64,000 nt of DNA from contig NZ_JAENHO010000015.1 in the NCBI RefSeq assembly GCF_016785085.1, positions 124,001-188,000 on the forward strand, read 5' to 3'. Both the position numbers and the translations under genes were made by a program. This document shows, one piece after another, positions 33,011 through 42,282 of this stretch; the first letter of the stretch is position 1; the number at the start of each line of letters is the position of its first letter. This DNA is from Paractinoplanes lichenicola (GTDB lineage: Bacteria; Actinomycetota; Actinomycetes; Mycobacteriales; Micromonosporaceae). Below the pieces are notes generated by a model that was not told the origin of the DNA, made no database searches, and was given only the letters and a program-made list of their open reading frames with translations.

Positions 33011-35467
33011 CTAGCTCTCCAGCACCTGCGCCAATCGCTGCGGTCCGAGCTTCTCGCGCTCCCGCGGCAACAACGCGATCCCGCCCGAGCGGCACAACTC
33101 CCCCAGCCGCCGTACGGCCGATTCACGCTCGTCGTCGTCCGGCGTGCTCGTGATCAGGCCGACCAGGGCCTCCACGACATCACGCGGATCATGAGCCCCG
33201 TCGTACGCGTCGGCGGCCCGGGCGAAACACTCGGCCGCCCGCTTCGTCTCGCCCCGGCTCAGCGCGACGGCCGCCTCGACTACCGCGGCTGGCCCGTCCG
33301 GCGCGTCGTCGTCCTTCTCGGGGCCGAGCTGCTCGAGCACCGCGGCCGCCTCGTCGGCGCGTCCAGCCTCGGCCAGCGCGAGCCCGATCGTCGCCAGCAG
33401 CCGGCGCCGGTGCCCGGGATCGCCCACCTTGATCAGCTCGGTCATCGCCCGCCGCCCCAGCCGGGCCGCCTCGTCGGGCCGCCCGTCGAGACGCTGCACC
33501 TCGGCCAGGTTGGCCTGGGCCAGCGCGCGCAGCCGCTTCTCGCCGCAGCGCCCGGCCTGCTCGTCGACGGCGGCCAGCCGGCGGCGCGCGGCGGCCAGAT
33601 TGCCCTGACGGATCTCGTGCCAGACCAGGTTGTTCTCGGCGACGGCCAGGTCACGGGCCTGACCGCCGCGCCGGGCCAGCACCAGGGCGGCCTCGCCGTG
33701 CCCGCGGGCCCGGTCGAAATCGCCGGCCCGCATCCACAGGCCGGCCAGCTGGGCGTGCGCGGTCAGCTGGCCCGCGACCTCGTCCAGGCGCTCGAACTCG
33801 GCCAGCGCCTCGGCCGCCGACTCGATCTCGTCGGCGCCGCCACCGTGCTCGCGGGCGAGCTGGGCCAGCCCGATCCGGGCCCAGGCCCGGGTGGACGGGT
33901 CGGCATCGGCGGTGCGCGGGTCGTCGAGCAGCCGGCGCAGCCATTGACGGCCGGTCACGTCACGTCCGCGGAACCGCCACCAGCGCGGCAGCGCGGCCGC
34001 GAGCCGGAGCGCGGTGTGCGGATCCTCTCCCGCCGCGTAGGCCAGGGCGGTGCCGAAGTCGCCGGCCACGTCGTCGAGCCGGGCCGCCGCCTCGGGCAGC
34101 CGGGTGCCGGTCAGGTCGGGCCAGATCTCGTGGGCCAGGCCGGCCATCACCTGCGCGTGCCGGCGGCGGCCCTCGTCCAGCTCGCCCTCGGCCGCCGCAC
34201 GCTCGGCGGCGTAGTCGCGCACGACGTCGAGCAGGCGGAACCGGAACGTGCGGCTGCCGCGCACGCTGAGCAGGCCGAGCTCGAGCAGGCGATCCAGCAG
34301 GTGCACGACGTCGGCCCGAGAGTTGTCGATGAGCTGCTCGGCCAGGCCGATCGACCAGCGGTAGCGAAACATCGCCAGCCGCCGCAGCTCCCGCTGCTCC
34401 TCGGGGTTGAGCAGGCGATAGCTGGCGGCCACGGCGTCGCGCAGGCTGACCAGCGGCTCGCCCGAGCCCGGCCGGTCGAGGTCGAGCACGCGGTCGCCGT
34501 AGCGGTCGAGGATCTCGGGGATCGTCAGCACCCGGCCCCGCGCCGCGGCCAGCTCGATCGCGAGCGGCAGGCCGCCGAGCCGCCGGACCAGCGCGGCCAG
34601 CGGCGCGATCTCGTCGGGCTCGGGCTCGGTGCGGCGCACCTGGCCGAGCCGTTCCAGAAAGAGAGCCACCGCCGGGTACGCCGCCACGTCGGCCAGGGTG
34701 TCGGCGGTCTCGGGCGGGGGCGCGGTGAGCGGGGCGAGCGGCCACACCCGTTCGACGGGCAGGCCGATCGGGTGGCGGCCGGTGGCCAGGAACCGCAGGG
34801 TGGGCAGGCGTTCGAGCAGGCGGGTGAGCATCTCGGCGGTCGCGTCGGCGGAGCGTTCGACGGCGTCGACGAAGACCAGCGCGGCCCGGCCCGCGAACAG
34901 CGCGGGCAGGTCGTCGGGGCGGCCCACGCCGAACTCGGCCGCGATGCTGCCCAGCATCTCGCCGACCGTGCAGCCGTCGGTCACCACGATGCCGGCGACG
35001 CCACCCGGATAAGCAGTGGCCGCCCGGTGGGCGGCCACGAAAGCAAGGCTGGTCTTGCCGACCCCGGCCAGGCCGACCAGGGTGATGCCGCGCGGGCCGT
35101 CCGGGGCCGCGAGCTGGGCCGTCATCTCCTCGAGGTCGTCGTCGCGGCCGATCAGCTCGGCGGTCGGCAGCACGCGCAGGAAACCGGTCGGCGGCATCGT
35201 GTCCTCGGTGGACTGCCCGCGGGCGGCGGCCAGGAACGCCTCGCGGTCGGCACCGCCCAGGCCGAGCGCGGCCGCCAGCAGCTCGACCGTGGTGCGCTGC
35301 GGCCGGGACGCGCGGCCCCGCTCCAGATCGCGGACCGTCCGGACGCCGACCGCGGCCCGGGCGGCCAGCTCGTCCTGCGTCAGGCGGGCGCGCAGCCGTT
35401 CCCGGCGCAGCACGGCGTCGAATCCGCCCTGCTCCGGCACGCTCTCCAGCCCGTTGTTCGCCGCCAC
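33011..35467 (-). CDS. STAND-class ATPase regulator: XRE HTH, NB-ARC-like ATPase, TPR repeats
   Basis: 818-residue protein. Residues about 15-75 form an XRE helix-turn-helix (LTQDELAARAAVGVRTVRDL). An NTPase domain follows (Walker A GLAGVGKTSL at about 130, Walker B LVFVDAVE at about 190), then a helical and winged region (LRRLAMFRYRWSIG) and TPR-like repeats (about 500-800). Such proteins are thought to be ligand-gated, ATP-driven regulators related to AfsR, here with an XRE rather than a BTAD domain. The start GTG 35467 has a TAAGTT -10 element seven bases upstream, so it is probably leaderless. Confidence 0.88.
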   Translation of the reverse strand: MAANNGLESVPEQGGFDAVLRRERLRARLTQDELAARAAVGVRTVRDLERGRASRPQRTTVELLAAALGLGGADREAFLAAARGQSTEDTMPPTGFLRVLPTAELIGRDDDLEEMTAQLAAPDGPRGITLVGLAGVGKTSLAFVAAHRAATAYPGGVAGIVVTDGCTVGEMLGSIAAEFGVGRPDDLPALFAGRAALVFVDAVERSADATAEMLTRLLERLPTLRFLATGRHPIGLPVERVWPLAPLTAPPPETADTLADVAAYPAVALFLERLGQVRRTEPEPDEIAPLAALVRRLGGLPLAIELAAARGRVLTIPEILDRYGDRVLDLDRPGSGEPLVSLRDAVAASYRLLNPEEQRELRRLAMFRYRWSIGLAEQLIDNSRADVVHLLDRLLELGLLSVRGSRTFRFRLLDVVRDYAAERAAAEGELDEGRRRHAQVMAGLAHEIWPDLTGTRLPEAAARLDDVAGDFGTALAYAAGEDPHTALRLAAALPRWWRFRGRDVTGRQWLRRLLDDPRTADADPSTRAWARIGLAQLAREHGGGADEIESAAEALAEFERLDEVAGQLTAHAQLAGLWMRAGDFDRARGHGEAALVLARRGGQARDLAVAENNLVWHEIRQGNLAAARRRLAAVDEQAGRCGEKRLRALAQANLAEVQRLDGRPDEAARLGRRAMTELIKVGDPGHRRRLLATIGLALAEAGRADEAAAVLEQLGPEKDDDAPDGPAAVVEAAVALSRGETKRAAECFARAADAYDGAHDPRDVVEALVGLITSTPDDDERESAVRRLGELCRSGGIALLPREREKLGPQRLAQVLES

Positions 35468-35474
35468 GCAATCG

Positions 35475-35480
35475 AACTTA
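35475..35480 (-). promoter_or_regulatory. -10 element (leaderless) of the STAND gene
   Basis: On the minus strand, TAAGTT lies seven bases before GTG 35467, with no Shine-Dalgarno sequence between them. Confidence 0.45.
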
Positions 35481-35556
35481 GGGTGGGTTCAGTTGTGCGG
35501 CGAGCAGAGATCGGATCTTGTCGGATTGCGGACCCAAAGCCGACGGTCAAATGCCA

Positions 35557-36714
35557 CTAAAGGCCCAGCCCCCGGGCGATCAGCATGCGCTGCACCTCGG
35601 AGGTGCCCTCGCCGACCTCGAGGATCTTGGCATCGCGGTAGAAGCGGCCGACCGCCGACTCGTTCATGAAGCCGTACCCGCCGTGCACCTGGGTCGCCCA
35701 GCGGCTGTTCTCCATGGCGGCGTTGCTGGCGTTCAGCTTGGCGATCGCGGCGTACCGCTTGAAGTCCTGCCCGGCCAGCATGCGCGCGGCCGCGTCGTAG
35801 TAGCCGACCCGCGCGATGTGCGCCCGCATCTCCATGTCGGCGATCATGAACTGGACGGCCTGGTAGTTGCCGATCGGCTGGCCGAAGGCCTCGCGCTGGC
35901 CGGCGTAGCGCACCGACTCGTCGACGCAGCCCTGGGCGAGACCAACCGACAGGGCCGCGATCGCGATCCGGCCCTCGTCGAGGATGCGCAGGAACTGGGC
36001 GAACCCGCGGCCGCGCGCGCCGAGCAGGTTGGCGGCCGGAACCCGTACGTCGTCGAAGGAAAGCTCGTGGGTGTCCGACGCGCACCAGCCGACCTTGGAA
36101 TAGCCCGGGGCGACCGTGAAGCCCGGCGTGCCCGAGGGCACGATGATCGTGGACAGCTCCTTGGACCCGTCCGGGTTGGTGCCGGTGACCGCCATGACCG
36201 TGACCAGGCAGGTGATGTCGGTGCCGGAGTTCGTGATGAAGGCCTTGCTGCCGTTGATCACCCACTCGTCGGTGGCCTCGTCGTAGACCGCGCGGGTCTT
36301 CGTGCCGCCCGCGTCCGACCCCGTGCCCGGCTCGGTCAGCCCGAAGGCGGCCAGCGCCTCGCCCGAGCAGAGCCGGGGCAGCCACTGCTCCTTCTGCTCC
36401 GGCGTGCCGAAGCGGTGGATCGGCATGGCGCCCAGCGAGACCGCGGCCTCGAGCGTCACCGCCACCGAGCTGTCCACTCTGGCCAGCTCTTCCAGCGCGA
36501 TGCAGAGCGCGAAGTAGTCGCCGCCCATCCCGCCGTGCTCCTCGGGGAACGGCAGGCCGAAAAGACCCATCTTGCCCATCTGACGAATCACGTCGTACGG
36601 GAAGGTCTTGTGCTCGTAATGCTCGGCGATCACCGGCGCGACCTGCTCGCGGGCGAATTCCTCGACGCTGACGCGCAGCGCCTCCTGCTCCTCGTCGAGC
36701 CGGAAGTCGACCAT
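35557..36714 (-). CDS. Acyl-CoA dehydrogenase, FadE19-like (branched-chain)
   Basis: 385-residue FAD enzyme that desaturates a short branched acyl-CoA (probably isovaleryl- or 2-methylbutyryl-CoA). It passes electrons to ETF. Seen: AFGLTEPGTGSDAGG (FAD binding), SKAFITNSGTD, HGGYGFMNES, and GEGTSEVQRMLIARGLGL, whose Glu is in the position of the MCAD-type catalytic base. It resembles mycobacterial FadE19, whose gene also lies beside an AccA1/AccD1-type carboxylase. ATG 36714 follows AGGAG, 12 bases after the accD stop, so the two are one operon. The exact substrate is inference. Confidence 0.9.
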   Translation of the reverse strand: MVDFRLDEEQEALRVSVEEFAREQVAPVIAEHYEHKTFPYDVIRQMGKMGLFGLPFPEEHGGMGGDYFALCIALEELARVDSSVAVTLEAAVSLGAMPIHRFGTPEQKEQWLPRLCSGEALAAFGLTEPGTGSDAGGTKTRAVYDEATDEWVINGSKAFITNSGTDITCLVTVMAVTGTNPDGSKELSTIIVPSGTPGFTVAPGYSKVGWCASDTHELSFDDVRVPAANLLGARGRGFAQFLRILDEGRIAIAALSVGLAQGCVDESVRYAGQREAFGQPIGNYQAVQFMIADMEMRAHIARVGYYDAAARMLAGQDFKRYAAIAKLNASNAAMENSRWATQVHGGYGFMNESAVGRFYRDAKILEVGEGTSEVQRMLIARGLGL

Positions 36715-36726
36715 GGTGTGCTCCTG

Positions 36727-38250
36727 TCAGACGGGCGTGACGCCGTGGCGGCGCCGGGCGAAGAAGCGCTCCTTGCCGCGGGCGGCCCGGTAGCGGCGGA
36801 TGAGTTCGTCGCGCAGGTCGCCCGGCTCGACGACGGTGTCGACGACCAGCTCGCTGGCCAGTCGCATGATGTCGATGTCCTGCTCGTACTCGGCGCGGCG
36901 GGCGGCCACGAACGCGGCCCGCTCCTCGTCGTCCGCGATGGCGGCGATCTTGTTGGCGTAGACCGCGTTCACGGCGGCCTCGGCGCCCATCACCGCGATC
37001 TTGGCGGTGGGCAGCGCGATCGTGGCCTCGGGCTCGAAGCTCGGGCCGGCCATGGCGTAGAGACCGGCCCCGTACGCCTTGCGCACCACCACGCAGATCT
37101 TGGGCACGGTGGCCTCGGAGATCGCGGTGATCATCTTGGCGCCGTGCCGGATGATGCCCTGCTTCTCGACCGCCGAGCCGACCATGAACCCGGGCACGTC
37201 ACAGAGGAACAGCAGCGGGACGTTGAACGCGTCGCAGAGCTGCACGAAGCGCGACGCCTTGTCGGCCGAGTCGCCGAAGAGCACGCCGCCCTTGAACATC
37301 GAGTTGTTGCCGACGACGCCCAGCACCTCGCCGTTGAGCCGGGCGAACCCGACCGTGAGCTCCTTCGCCCACAGGGCCTGGATCTCGAAGAACGAGCCCT
37401 CGTCGACCAGGCCCTTGATGTATCGCCGCATGTCGAAGGCCTGCCGCTCGCTGGCCGGAACCAGCGCGCCCAGGTCGGCCCCCGACGAGTCCTTCGCCGC
37501 GGCCGCCGGCGGCGCCTGCTCCCAGTTCGACGGCAGATAAGACAGATAAGCCCGTACGGTGTCGAGCGCGTCCTGCTCCGTCTTGCAGAGGAAGTGGCCG
37601 ACACCCGACTCGGCACAGTGCACGCGGGCACCGCCCATCGCCTCGAGCGTCGTCTTCTCGCCGGTGACCATCTCGACCATGCGGTCGGAGCCCAGATACA
37701 TGCTGGCGTTGCCGTCGACCATGGCGACGATGTCGCAGAAGGCCGGAATGTATGCCCCGCCGGCCGCCGACGGGCCGAACAGCGCGCAGGCCTGCGGAAT
37801 CGCGCCGGACGCCTTGACCTGGGTGTGGAAGATCTTGCCGGCGCCGCGGCGGCCCGGGAACAGGTCGACCTGGTCGGTGATGCGCGCGCCGGCCGAGTCG
37901 ACGAGATAGACCATGGGTACGCCGTACTGCACGGCGCGCTCGATGATGCGGATGATCTTCTCGACCGTACGGGCGCCCCAGGAACCCGCCTTGACCGTCG
38001 AGTCGTTCGCCATCAGGCAGACCTCGCGGCCGTCGACCCGGGCGATCCCGGTGATCACGCCGTCGGCGGGCAGCCCGTCGGCCAGGCTGTTGGCATAGAG
38101 CCCGTCCTCGACGAAGGAACCCTCGTCGACCAGCAGCGCGATCCGTTCGCGGGCGAAGAGCTTGCCCTTCGCGGCGTTGGCGGCGTGGTAGCGCTCGGCG
38201 CCACCGGCCAGCACCCGCTTGCGGGCCTGGGCGAGCGCGTCGTCGGTCAC
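36727..38250 (-). CDS. Acyl-CoA carboxylase beta subunit (AccD1-like carboxyltransferase)
   Basis: 507-residue carboxyltransferase that moves CO2 from biotin to an acyl-CoA, most likely 3-methylcrotonyl-CoA in leucine breakdown. Visible: VDSAGARITDQVDLFPGRRG, FGPSAAGGAYIPAFCDIVAM, the oxyanion-type LCDVPGFMVGSAVEKQG, and PTAKIAVMGAEAAVNAVY. GTG 38250 has AGGAGGG three bases upstream. It is the first gene of the operon with the acyl-CoA dehydrogenase and is preceded by two TetR-type dyads (38261-38290). A propionyl-CoA role cannot be excluded. Confidence 0.92.
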   Translation of the reverse strand: MTDDALAQARKRVLAGGAERYHAANAAKGKLFARERIALLVDEGSFVEDGLYANSLADGLPADGVITGIARVDGREVCLMANDSTVKAGSWGARTVEKIIRIIERAVQYGVPMVYLVDSAGARITDQVDLFPGRRGAGKIFHTQVKASGAIPQACALFGPSAAGGAYIPAFCDIVAMVDGNASMYLGSDRMVEMVTGEKTTLEAMGGARVHCAESGVGHFLCKTEQDALDTVRAYLSYLPSNWEQAPPAAAAKDSSGADLGALVPASERQAFDMRRYIKGLVDEGSFFEIQALWAKELTVGFARLNGEVLGVVGNNSMFKGGVLFGDSADKASRFVQLCDAFNVPLLFLCDVPGFMVGSAVEKQGIIRHGAKMITAISEATVPKICVVVRKAYGAGLYAMAGPSFEPEATIALPTAKIAVMGAEAAVNAVYANKIAAIADDEERAAFVAARRAEYEQDIDIMRLASELVVDTVVEPGDLRDELIRRYRAARGKERFFARRRHGVTPV

Positions 38251-38260
38251 GGGCCCTCCT

Positions 38261-38290
38261 GAACGGTCGTTAAAGCTTAACGAGCGTTAG
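38261..38290. promoter_or_regulatory. Double TetR-type operator before accD
   Basis: GAACGGTCGTTAA (38261-38273) and TTAACGAGCGTTAG (38277-38290) face each other across AGC. Each is itself a dyad of the form TTAACG-NN-CGTT. The same motif recurs at 44339 before tetR. Position and repetition suggest the binding site of that TetR protein. Confidence 0.6.
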
Positions 38291-38325
38291 GGTAGCCCAT
38301 CGGGGCAGCGCGCGGCAACGACGAA

Positions 38326-38450
38326 CGGGAGCCCCCGCCGGCTGCGGGGACTCCCGTCCTTCTCACTGCATCCGGTGCCGTGGAGGGGCACCGGTCATAC
38401 CTCGGCGCCTCGTGGCACCGCACGGGTCGCACTCGGGACCGGTGCGACCC
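38326..38450 (-). terminator. Three consecutive hairpins after the chaplin-like gene
   Basis: Inverted repeats at 38326-38356 (CGGGAGCCCCCGC against GCGGGGACTCCCG), 38372-38394 (CCGGTGCC/GGCACCGG) and 38424-38450 (GGGTCGCAC/GTGCGACCC) lie between the chaplin-like stop and the accD operator. The first is the most terminator-like; the others may add RNA stability. Confidence 0.6.
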
Positions 38451-38483
38451 GGTCTTCCGCTAACCCCCGTGGGCAAGCGTGCT

Positions 38484-39839
38484 TCAGCGCAGGGTGTTGA
38501 GCAGGCCCAGGCTGCCGACGCCACCGACGGTGTCGGTCAGGCTCGAGATCGGGGACGCCTCGGTCGGGTTGCCACCGCGGCCGCCCTTCGAGTCGCTGTT
38601 CGAGCCCGCCGCGGCCGGCTTGGTGTAGCCGTCGTTGTCGTCCGTGGCCGGAGCCTCGTCGTCGGCCGGCATCTCGTCGTTGGTGTCGTCCTGGACGTCA
38701 CCGTAACCGTCGTTCGTGGCCGGCTTGACGCCACCGTTGCCCTTGTAGTCGTCGTCGTCGACGTCGCCGTGGTCGCCGTCGACGTCGTCACCGTGGTCGT
38801 GGCCGTGACCCGGGCGGTCCCAGTCGCCGTCCCAGTCGCGGTCACGGTTGCGGCCGAAGCCGAAGCCCTCACCGTTCGAGCAGGCCGCGGCCGACTGCGC
38901 CGCGCCCAGGATGCCGAGCGAGTTGCCGCAGGCGTTGATCGGCACGTTGATCGGCACGGCGACCTGGGTGCCGTTCAGGATGCCGTTGTTGGCCCCGGTG
39001 GCCTGCACGAAGTCGTCGCCGTGGCCCGACTCGTTGCGGGAGATGGCGCGGCTGCTCGCGCTGCCCAGGAGGGCGGCCGAGTTGCCCGACAGGTTGATCG
39101 GCAGGCTGATCGGCGCGTACAGCTGGGTGCCGTTCAGGATCCCGTTGTTGACCCCGGTCGCCTGGACGGCGCCGCCGCGGCCACCGCGGTGACCCTGGGC
39201 GCTCTCGGCCTTACGGCCGTGAATGCCACGGTGGAAGTGCCGGTCGCCACGGGTGTTGTTCGAGCAGATCGCCTGCGAGTACGCGCCGCCGAGGATGGCG
39301 AGCGAGTTGCCGCAGACGTTGATCGGAACGTCGATCGGCGCGTAGATCTGCGTGCCGTTCGCGATGCCGTTGTTCAGGCCGGTGAACTGGGTGTCGCCAC
39401 CCCAGCCGCCGCGGGCGCCCTCGGTCGTACGGGCGCTCTCGGCCTTGCGGCCGTTGATGCCGACGCCGGTGGCGCTGGCGTGACCGAGCACCGCGGCCGA
39501 GTTGCCGACCACGTTGACCGGGACGCTGACCGGCAGGTACGCCTGGGTGCCGTTCGCGATGCCGTTGTTGACACCGGTCACCTGGGCGTCGCCGCGGCGG
39601 CCGCTCTCGGTGTGGTTGAACCCGACGCCCTGGGCGTCGGCCGCGCCGAGGATCGCCAGCGAGTTGCCGACGACGTTGATCGGGACGTTGACCGGCACGG
39701 CGATCTGGGTGCCGTTGAGGATGCCGTTGTTGGCTCCGGTGACCTGCTTGCTGTCGGCCTGCGCGGCAGCCGGGGCGAACAGCAGGGCGCCGGCGGCCAG
39801 GACACCGACACTCAGAGTCTTACGAACCCAAGTCTTCAT
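38484..39839 (-). CDS. Secreted chaplin-like protein with five repeats
   Basis: 451-residue surface protein. A signal peptide ends at about residue 28 (LLFAPAAAQA). Five chaplin-type repeats of about 40 residues follow, each built on NNGI-NGTQ, VPVNVPINVVGNS and AILG. Repeats three and five have the Cys pairs (NVCGNS...AICSN and NACGNS...AACSN), while one, two and four have none. Basic HGRKAESA spacers occur twice. An Asp/His/Gly-rich stretch (about 310-370) and a short tail ending SLGLLNTLR follow, with no LPXTG or membrane anchor. Chaplins assemble amyloid-like hydrophobic sheaths on aerial hyphae and spores. ATG 39839 is preferred to the TTG at 39860. Confidence 0.85.
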   Translation of the reverse strand: MKTWVRKTLSVGVLAAGALLFAPAAAQADSKQVTGANNGILNGTQIAVPVNVPINVVGNSLAILGAADAQGVGFNHTESGRRGDAQVTGVNNGIANGTQAYLPVSVPVNVVGNSAAVLGHASATGVGINGRKAESARTTEGARGGWGGDTQFTGLNNGIANGTQIYAPIDVPINVCGNSLAILGGAYSQAICSNNTRGDRHFHRGIHGRKAESAQGHRGGRGGAVQATGVNNGILNGTQLYAPISLPINLSGNSAALLGSASSRAISRNESGHGDDFVQATGANNGILNGTQVAVPINVPINACGNSLGILGAAQSAAACSNGEGFGFGRNRDRDWDGDWDRPGHGHDHGDDVDGDHGDVDDDDYKGNGGVKPATNDGYGDVQDDTNDEMPADDEAPATDDNDGYTKPAAAGSNSDSKGGRGGNPTEASPISSLTDTVGGVGSLGLLNTLR

Positions 39840-40138
39840 GAGAAAAGAAATGCCTTTCAATAATGTTTCGGCAAGTGGTGTTGCTTATTCAGTTGGCTGG
39901 GTGTTCCGGAACTGCATTCGGGCGCAGCGGTGCCCTGGCTCGGTTTTCTTTCGCCCTGACTCCGCTTGTCGACGTGCGCCCAGCCGGCGCTTCGCTTCGG
40001 TGCGGTGCGTGTGATTCAGGCGTGGTTGATTCGCCGCTTGTTCGCAAGCGGTTGGGGAATCGGGGCCGGAACGCGGACACCGAAGCCGGTGCCGGGCCGG
40101 TTGGACCGGTGGCCGGGCGGACCACCGGACGCCATCAC
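39840..40138. other. Intergenic region upstream of the chaplin-like gene
   Basis: 299 bases. The first 60 are AT-richer than the surroundings and should hold the chaplin promoter; I cannot assign a -35/-10 pair with confidence. No gene, repeat or hairpin stands out. Confidence 0.4.
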
Positions 40139-41182
40139 TCAGTCAGGCGAGACGGTCGGTGCCTCGGCGTCATGCCGCCGGGCCTCGACATCGGACGCGA
40201 TCGCCGCCGCATGGCTCACCATGGCGGTGTTCGCGATCGCGGCCGGCAGGAAGGCCGCGGAGCCACCTTCCGTCGGAGTCCCCGACCCGCTGGTCGGAGT
40301 GCCGCTGACGTCCCCGAGGTGCAGCCGCAGGGGCGCTGCGGGTCCGTCGTTCCCGGGGGTGCTGTCCTTCCGCGCCGTCTCCGGCGCCGCGATCACCGCG
40401 TGAGCGGTGCGGTGGTGCCGGTGGGCGGACGGTGCGGAGGAGGAGGCCTTGCCGTGCCTGACCGGGGCCACGCTGTGGTGACCGGCGGCCGGGACGGGTC
40501 GGGCCTGGCGGATCGGCTGCTTGTTCGGCTGCTCCTCCCGCGGGCGAGTCTCCTCGTCCTGCGGGGCAGCGGCCGGCTCGTCAGCCTCGTGCTGCGGATC
40601 CTCGTCGGCCGGGGGCTCGTCGGAGCCCGGCCGGTCGGAGTCTTGCTGGTCGGGCGCCATGTCGCCGGTGAGGCGGAGTGGGGCGTCGACCTCCCCCAGC
40701 ATCGCGTCGACGCCCGAATAGGCGTCCACAATGGCCGGGTTCTCGTCGTAGGCGTCGTCGTCGTACGTCCAGGCCGGTCGGGCGAGAGCCTGCCGAGGGA
40801 CGTCGAAAATGTCGGCCACGACGTGGCGTTCGTGGTGTGCCGGCCAGGTGTTCTCCAGCGGCTGGACGGCCGCCTGCAGGAGATCGGTGACCGGCGACGT
40901 GGCGTCGGAACCCGTCACGGAGCCGAGCAACGAGCCGTCCGGCCCGTCGGCACGGTCCGCGGCCTGGGCCGCGGCGCCGGTGAGCAGCCAGGCCGCACCG
41001 GCCAGGCCGCCGACGACGAGCACACGCAGACCCCACCGGACTCCGGTGTGTCGCGCGCGGTTCCCCGACCGCCGCTCCGCCCCCTGGATGTGAGGCGGCA
41101 AGGGCGTGGGGTCGCCGGCGGGCGGAACCGACGGCGACGGGTACGCCACGCGCGACGCGCGTTCGGCCCCCAGTCCCGTCAT
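40139..41182 (-). CDS. Hypothetical secreted/anchored protein next to the chaplin
   Basis: 347-residue protein, function unknown. A basic, Pro-rich N-terminus (about residues 1-48) leads to one hydrophobic stretch, GLRVLVVGGLAGAAWLLTG (about 52-70), followed by AAAQAADRADG, like an internal signal sequence with a cleavage site. The exported part is acidic and Pro/Ala-rich with a QDEETRPREEQPN stretch, a His-rich segment (APSAHRHHRTAHA) and a more hydrophobic end (AAFLPAAIANTAMVSHAAA). ATG 41182 has GAGGGG upstream. It is upstream of, and co-directional with, the chaplin-like gene, so a shared role in the cell envelope is plausible. Confidence 0.65.
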   Translation of the reverse strand: MTGLGAERASRVAYPSPSVPPAGDPTPLPPHIQGAERRSGNRARHTGVRWGLRVLVVGGLAGAAWLLTGAAAQAADRADGPDGSLLGSVTGSDATSPVTDLLQAAVQPLENTWPAHHERHVVADIFDVPRQALARPAWTYDDDAYDENPAIVDAYSGVDAMLGEVDAPLRLTGDMAPDQQDSDRPGSDEPPADEDPQHEADEPAAAPQDEETRPREEQPNKQPIRQARPVPAAGHHSVAPVRHGKASSSAPSAHRHHRTAHAVIAAPETARKDSTPGNDGPAAPLRLHLGDVSGTPTSGSGTPTEGGSAAFLPAAIANTAMVSHAAAIASDVEARRHDAEAPTVSPD

Positions 41183-41346
41183 GGATCCGCCCCTCGTCGT
41201 TTCGGCTGAACCGATGGCCGCTGTCACCTCGCCGGTGAAGTTTCTCCGAACCGGCGACATCGGCCACTCGATATTGGTAACGAAACGACGGGGACCGGGT
41301 CACGCGGACAAATAGGAAAAATGATCGCGGGTCGAGGCGGGGTAAA

Positions 41347-42282
41347 TCACACCAATCTGGTGCGCGGCCCGGCCCGAAGAACACCCGACGGGAGTGTGCG
41401 ACCGAGCAGCTTCTCGGCCGTCTCGGCGGTGCTGATCAGGCGATCCAGGTCGATTCCGGTGTCGATGCCCATGTCGTGCAGCATGTGGACGACCTCCTCG
41501 GTCGCCACGTTGCCCGAGGCGCCCGGAGCGTACGGGCAGCCGCCGATCCCGCCGACGCTCGCGTCGAACTCGGTGATCCCCAGGTCGAGGGCGGTCAGGA
41601 TGTTGGCCAGACCCGTCCCGCGCGTGTTGTGGAAGTGCAGCAGGTCGGGGCGTACGGCGGAAAGCAGGTCGCGGACCCGGCGCGGAGTCGCCATGCCCGT
41701 CGTGTCGCCGAAGGCAATACGGTCGGCGCCGTCGGCCCGCACGCGCGCCACGATGCCCGCCACCCGGTCGGGGTCGATGTCACCCTCGAACGGGCAGCCG
41801 AAGCTCGTCGCGACGATCACCTCGACGGTCGCGCCGGCCTCGTGGATCAGCGGGATGAGCGAGGCGATGTCGTCGAGCGACTCGTCGGTCGAGCGATTGA
41901 GGTTGCGCCGGTTGTGAGTGTCCGAAGCGGACACCACGACCTCGATCTCGCGGAAGCCGGCGGCCAGCGCCCGCTGCGCGCCACGGGTGTTGGGGATCAG
42001 CGCCGAGTAGCGGATCTCGGGGTGGCGGTCGACCCGGGCCCAGACCTCGTCGGCGTCGGCCATCTGCGGGATCGCCTTGGGGTGGACGAACGAGACCGCC
42101 TCGATCCGCCGCACGCCGGTCTCGCTCAGCGCGTCGATCAGCCGGACCTTGGCGTCGGTCGGAATCGGCTCCTCGTTCTGCAGGCCGTCGCGCGGGGCGA
42201 CCTCACGAATACTTACGCGCCCGTCGGCCGCGCTCATTTCGGTCGCGCTCGTGCCGGTCGTGCTCATTTCGGTCGCGCTCAT
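41347..42282 (-). CDS. Hydroxymethylglutaryl-CoA lyase
   Basis: 311-residue enzyme that splits HMG-CoA into acetyl-CoA and acetoacetate, the last step of leucine degradation. Motifs: REVAPRDGLQNEEPIP near the start, FGDTTGMATP, LHFHNTRGTGLAN and the catalytic-Cys loop GGCPYAPGASGN. The frame begins at ATG 42282, which overlaps the biotin-carboxylase stop (ATGA). Two more in-frame ATGAGC codon pairs follow at M6 and M16 (42237), so the true start may be M16, the usual family N-terminus. It is the third gene of tetR-accC-lyase. Confidence 0.93.
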   Translation of the reverse strand: MSATEMSTTGTSATEMSAADGRVSIREVAPRDGLQNEEPIPTDAKVRLIDALSETGVRRIEAVSFVHPKAIPQMADADEVWARVDRHPEIRYSALIPNTRGAQRALAAGFREIEVVVSASDTHNRRNLNRSTDESLDDIASLIPLIHEAGATVEVIVATSFGCPFEGDIDPDRVAGIVARVRADGADRIAFGDTTGMATPRRVRDLLSAVRPDLLHFHNTRGTGLANILTALDLGITEFDASVGGIGGCPYAPGASGNVATEEVVHMLHDMGIDTGIDLDRLISTAETAEKLLGRTLPSGVLRAGPRTRLV

